A DNA stretch of 64,000 nucleotides from Candidatus Argoarchaeum ethanivorans (GTDB taxonomy: Archaea; Halobacteriota; Methanosarcinia; Methanosarcinales; EX4572-44). Positions 61,769-64,000 of this stretch are shown here, piece after piece. The position numbers and the translations under genes are program-made. Within the stretch, counting starts at the first letter, position 1, and every line of letters starts with the position of its first letter. Under the pieces are notes generated by a model. It did not search any database. It saw nothing but the letters and a program-made list of their open reading frames with translations, and was not told where the DNA came from. Location of the stretch: assembly GCA_004193545.1 (NCBI GenBank), contig RPGO01000024.1, positions 155,517 through 219,516 of the forward strand, in the 5' to 3' direction.

Positions 61769-64000
61769 TCATGTTACCATCTGTAGAATGATGAGAGCGT
61801 CAAGTGATGAAACCCTGCCATCACCACTGACATCAGCAATAGCAAGGATTTGAGAATTGCAGGGACGGCTGCCGACTGCGATTTCAAGCACGATTGCAGC
61901 ATCTGTTGAAGTGATTTGGGAATCGCCGTCAAGGTCGCCTTTCTTTGGTAGATTTGGTCCGCCGTCATCCACGATCACGCCGTTTTCTGTAAGGTCATCA
62001 TCGCCGATACCGCCGTCAGTTAGCGTTATGACGATGATTTGATCCCCATTGTCATCGCTGACCGGAATCTGATACCAGTGAGGTGTGTTGTCATCCGGTG
62101 TTGGTCCATACTTCCAGTATTCTGTACCTGCTGGCACGTTTTCAGGGAATGTTAGTGGGATATTGACGCTCTCTCCGCTGGAGATTCCTGTGATATTGAA
62201 ACTGAAGAATCCATAGACTGGGTTTAGATTCTCTGGCACTTCTAGCATATCATCGGGTGAGATTGCAGCGAGATCTTCAATGGTTCCAGCGTTGCTGTCG
62301 AGATAGACCTCGCCTTTTCCTGTTGCAGATTCAACCGGGGTTCCCGCGGGTGTTTCTGAGAAGTTGTATTCGGAGGAGTCTCCGCCCAGAATCTCGCCTG
62401 TCACGGAATCTTCGTACCAGCAGTTCCATCGGTATTTTCCTGGATCGCTTCCAGTGAACTCGTAGATGTTCCACAGCCAGTCGTTCGTGGTTGCGTTCCA
62501 GGTGCCGTCATAAAGCGGGGTTTTTGTCTCCGAGAATAGCAGCCTGTCGCTTCCGGGGTTGAAGTCTGGTTTATCGTAATATGCGTACCTGCAAGTTCCG
62601 TCAGGCATGGTCATCGTGATGTACGTTCTCACGGTGTGGCTGGTGCTGGTACTTGTTGCTATTTTGCCGTACAGGGTGTCTCCCACTCTAAAACTTTCGG
62701 CTCTCTCTGTTGAGACTCCTGTGGGGGTGGTCTTGTTGAAGTGCAGATCAACATTGATCGGGAGGTCGGCTTCAACCACGTATGTGGGATCAGACCTGAT
62801 TGTTAGATGTAAAGGGCTTGTCTGCGAGAAATTGGCAGTTCCGAGAACGTCTACTGTGAATGTTTGCGGTGATCCAGGGGATGCCGTGTAGTTATAGTTT
62901 GTCACTGCACCGGGATCAGCATCATCGATATACCACAGCACCGTTACTTTCTTATCTGAATTGTTGAAGACTCTCTGATAAATTGTTTTTCCGGGTTCCG
63001 AGGATGTGGTTTCGTTTTCGGACGGGGTTGTGCCGTGTAATGTACTCAAAACGGTATCGATCACCTGGATGGACTCTCTCGGTGTTATCATCTCTTCATC
63101 ACTAACACATGTGACATCGTACAGTCCGAAACCGCTTTCTGAATCGTCTTTGAGATTATAGATCACTGGCATCTCGATCCTGTTTGCAAACATTAGTGTC
63201 AACAGACGGGCATAAAGCGATGCCTGGGGTGCTGGAGCGAACTCTGTAATCCAAATCGGCTTCTCTCTACCCTCCTCACTCATGATAACATCTTCTACCA
63301 TTTTTATATTTTCGTCAAAAAACTCTGGATGCTCGTTCTCTGAATAATAATGGATGGCTATCTTATCCATGTAAAAATTATTATTCTTATTGCCGCCATT
63401 CACTGTTATGTTATCGTACATCGCCTCAAGATATGCAGTGTTGAACTCACCTGTTTTACTACCCAGAAGGTTGCTTTCCATGCCAAGACCACTGCCCATG
63501 ATCACTGCATCTTTGTTTGCGGCTTTTGCTGCATTGTAAGCAGGGATAAGCCTCTTCTCAACATAATCCTCTGGAGAGAGGTAACCATGCCTTGAATCGT
63601 TGGTTCTGATGTAATCCACCTCGTTACCCACCTCAAAATACCTGACCGGTCTTATCAGTCCTGGCATGTCACTTACCCCATCCCGGTCGTATCGCTCAAC
63701 CACGTGGTACACATAATCATAGTATTGGTCAGCGGTTATCGTCTCGAACGATGATATGTTATCATTCTTCAGGTTTAACAGCAGCAATAACTCAGGAGAG
63801 TCCTCGTCCTGATACAGTTTGACCAGATTATCAAGCCCTGACTGGTATGTTACCTCCTTTCCGCAGAGCGTTTTCGTGCGGTAAGGGTAGCTCCAGTTTG
63901 CGTGATTCCATTCTGATCCAATCAAATCGCTGGTCTCAAGACCAGCCCACCATGCCTGATCCCTAACCACCCCAAAGCCTTTGATCTTTTCTTCATACAT
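61769..64000 (-). CDS. Secreted clan GH-A-like glycosidase with dockerin (partial, runs off right edge)
   Basis: 743 residues visible; the N-terminus and signal peptide are beyond the window, and the methionine at the edge need not be the start. Residues 1-310 look like a TIM-barrel glycosidase: acid/base E127 in YFEVGNEVDY and nucleophile E253 in PIWITEFAPAP. Beta-rich modules follow, then a choice-of-anchor-like segment (EYWKYGPTPDDNTPHWYQIP, LTDGGIGDDDLTENGVIVD). A type I dockerin closes the protein from about residue 683: GDLDGDSQITSTDAA and ADVSGDGRVSSLDALIILQM. The dockerin would bind a cohesin on a surface scaffold. The substrate cannot be told. Confidence 0.75.
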   Translation of the reverse strand: MYEEKIKGFGVVRDQAWWAGLETSDLIGSEWNHANWSYPYRTKTLCGKEVTYQSGLDNLVKLYQDEDSPELLLLLNLKNDNISSFETITADQYYDYVYHVVERYDRDGVSDMPGLIRPVRYFEVGNEVDYIRTNDSRHGYLSPEDYVEKRLIPAYNAAKAANKDAVIMGSGLGMESNLLGSKTGEFNTAYLEAMYDNITVNGGNKNNNFYMDKIAIHYYSENEHPEFFDENIKMVEDVIMSEEGREKPIWITEFAPAPQASLYARLLTLMFANRIEMPVIYNLKDDSESGFGLYDVTCVSDEEMITPRESIQVIDTVLSTLHGTTPSENETTSSEPGKTIYQRVFNNSDKKVTVLWYIDDADPGAVTNYNYTASPGSPQTFTVDVLGTANFSQTSPLHLTIRSDPTYVVEADLPINVDLHFNKTTPTGVSTERAESFRVGDTLYGKIATSTSTSHTVRTYITMTMPDGTCRYAYYDKPDFNPGSDRLLFSETKTPLYDGTWNATTNDWLWNIYEFTGSDPGKYRWNCWYEDSVTGEILGGDSSEYNFSETPAGTPVESATGKGEVYLDSNAGTIEDLAAISPDDMLEVPENLNPVYGFFSFNITGISSGESVNIPLTFPENVPAGTEYWKYGPTPDDNTPHWYQIPVSDDNGDQIIVITLTDGGIGDDDLTENGVIVDDGGPNLPKKGDLDGDSQITSTDAAIVLEIAVGSRPCNSQILAIADVSGDGRVSSLDALIILQMVT

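Overview
The window is archaeal, and most likely from a Methanosarcinales-related methanogen or anaerobic alkane oxidiser. The evidence is a TATA-binding protein, NMD3, an A-type ATP synthase operon in the order H-I-K-E-C-F-A-B-D, CofH of coenzyme F420 synthesis, an archaeal-type GltX, S-layer domains of the Methanosarcina type, and a dockerin-tailed secreted glycosidase. Placement at lineage level is inference; no rRNA is present.

Layout. 1-8.5 kb: an edge-truncated class III nucleotide cyclase with a PPR-like repeat, a membrane protein, a B12/radical-SAM protein overlapping an ArsA-type ATPase, NurA, a DUF4062-methyltransferase fusion and a nonsense-mutated IS200/IS605 transposase. 8.5-13.6 kb: Mrp/Mnh antiporter small subunits (F-G-E-DUF4040/MbhE-B-C, without the large ion-translocating subunits), an NAD-dependent epimerase and cofH. 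13.7-29.7 kb: a wrecked defence island around ksgA. It holds a methyltransferase-HNH fusion and a 1,730-residue DrmA/DrmB-like helicase-DUF1998 protein, each cut at a TA by a sibling IS630 copy, plus a BrxL-like fragment, a truncated third gene, and decayed IS1182, IS630 and zinc-ribbon DDE elements with inverted duplications. 29.7-39.5 kb: tandem short S-layer proteins, a frameshifted acylphosphatase/coiled-coil gene, DUF364, a guanylate-kinase/TIR-like fusion, a glutamine amidotransferase, TBP, a TatD-like hydrolase and a TdeIII-type restriction-modification pair.

39.9-48.3 kb is the ATP synthase operon (minus strand). It is followed by NMD3, PurA, an IS5-type element, an unusual cluster of a tiny acidic protein, an alpha-helical protein and a PKD-domain membrane protein (52.8-55 kb), DUF1786, PurM, GltX between two tRNA-Pro genes, AroA and the dockerin glycosidase running off the right edge.

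The most striking unexplained signal is a family of about two dozen short perfect or near-perfect palindromes in most intergenic gaps from 8 to 62 kb. One class has arms CTGCACAAC/GTTGTGCAG; the other has arms like CTCGATTGC/GCAATCGAG. The two usually occur as a pair with a short AATTATTT-like spacer. Arms change in a compensated way, so structure is kept. Twice the palindromes sit inside the ATP synthase operon between copies of the stop/start junction, as a mobile element with target duplication would leave. Together with the eroded defence genes and the two-domain fusions (cyclase-PPR, DUF4062-methyltransferase, guanylate kinase-TIR-like), this makes the window a heavily remodelled accessory landscape threaded through housekeeping operons.
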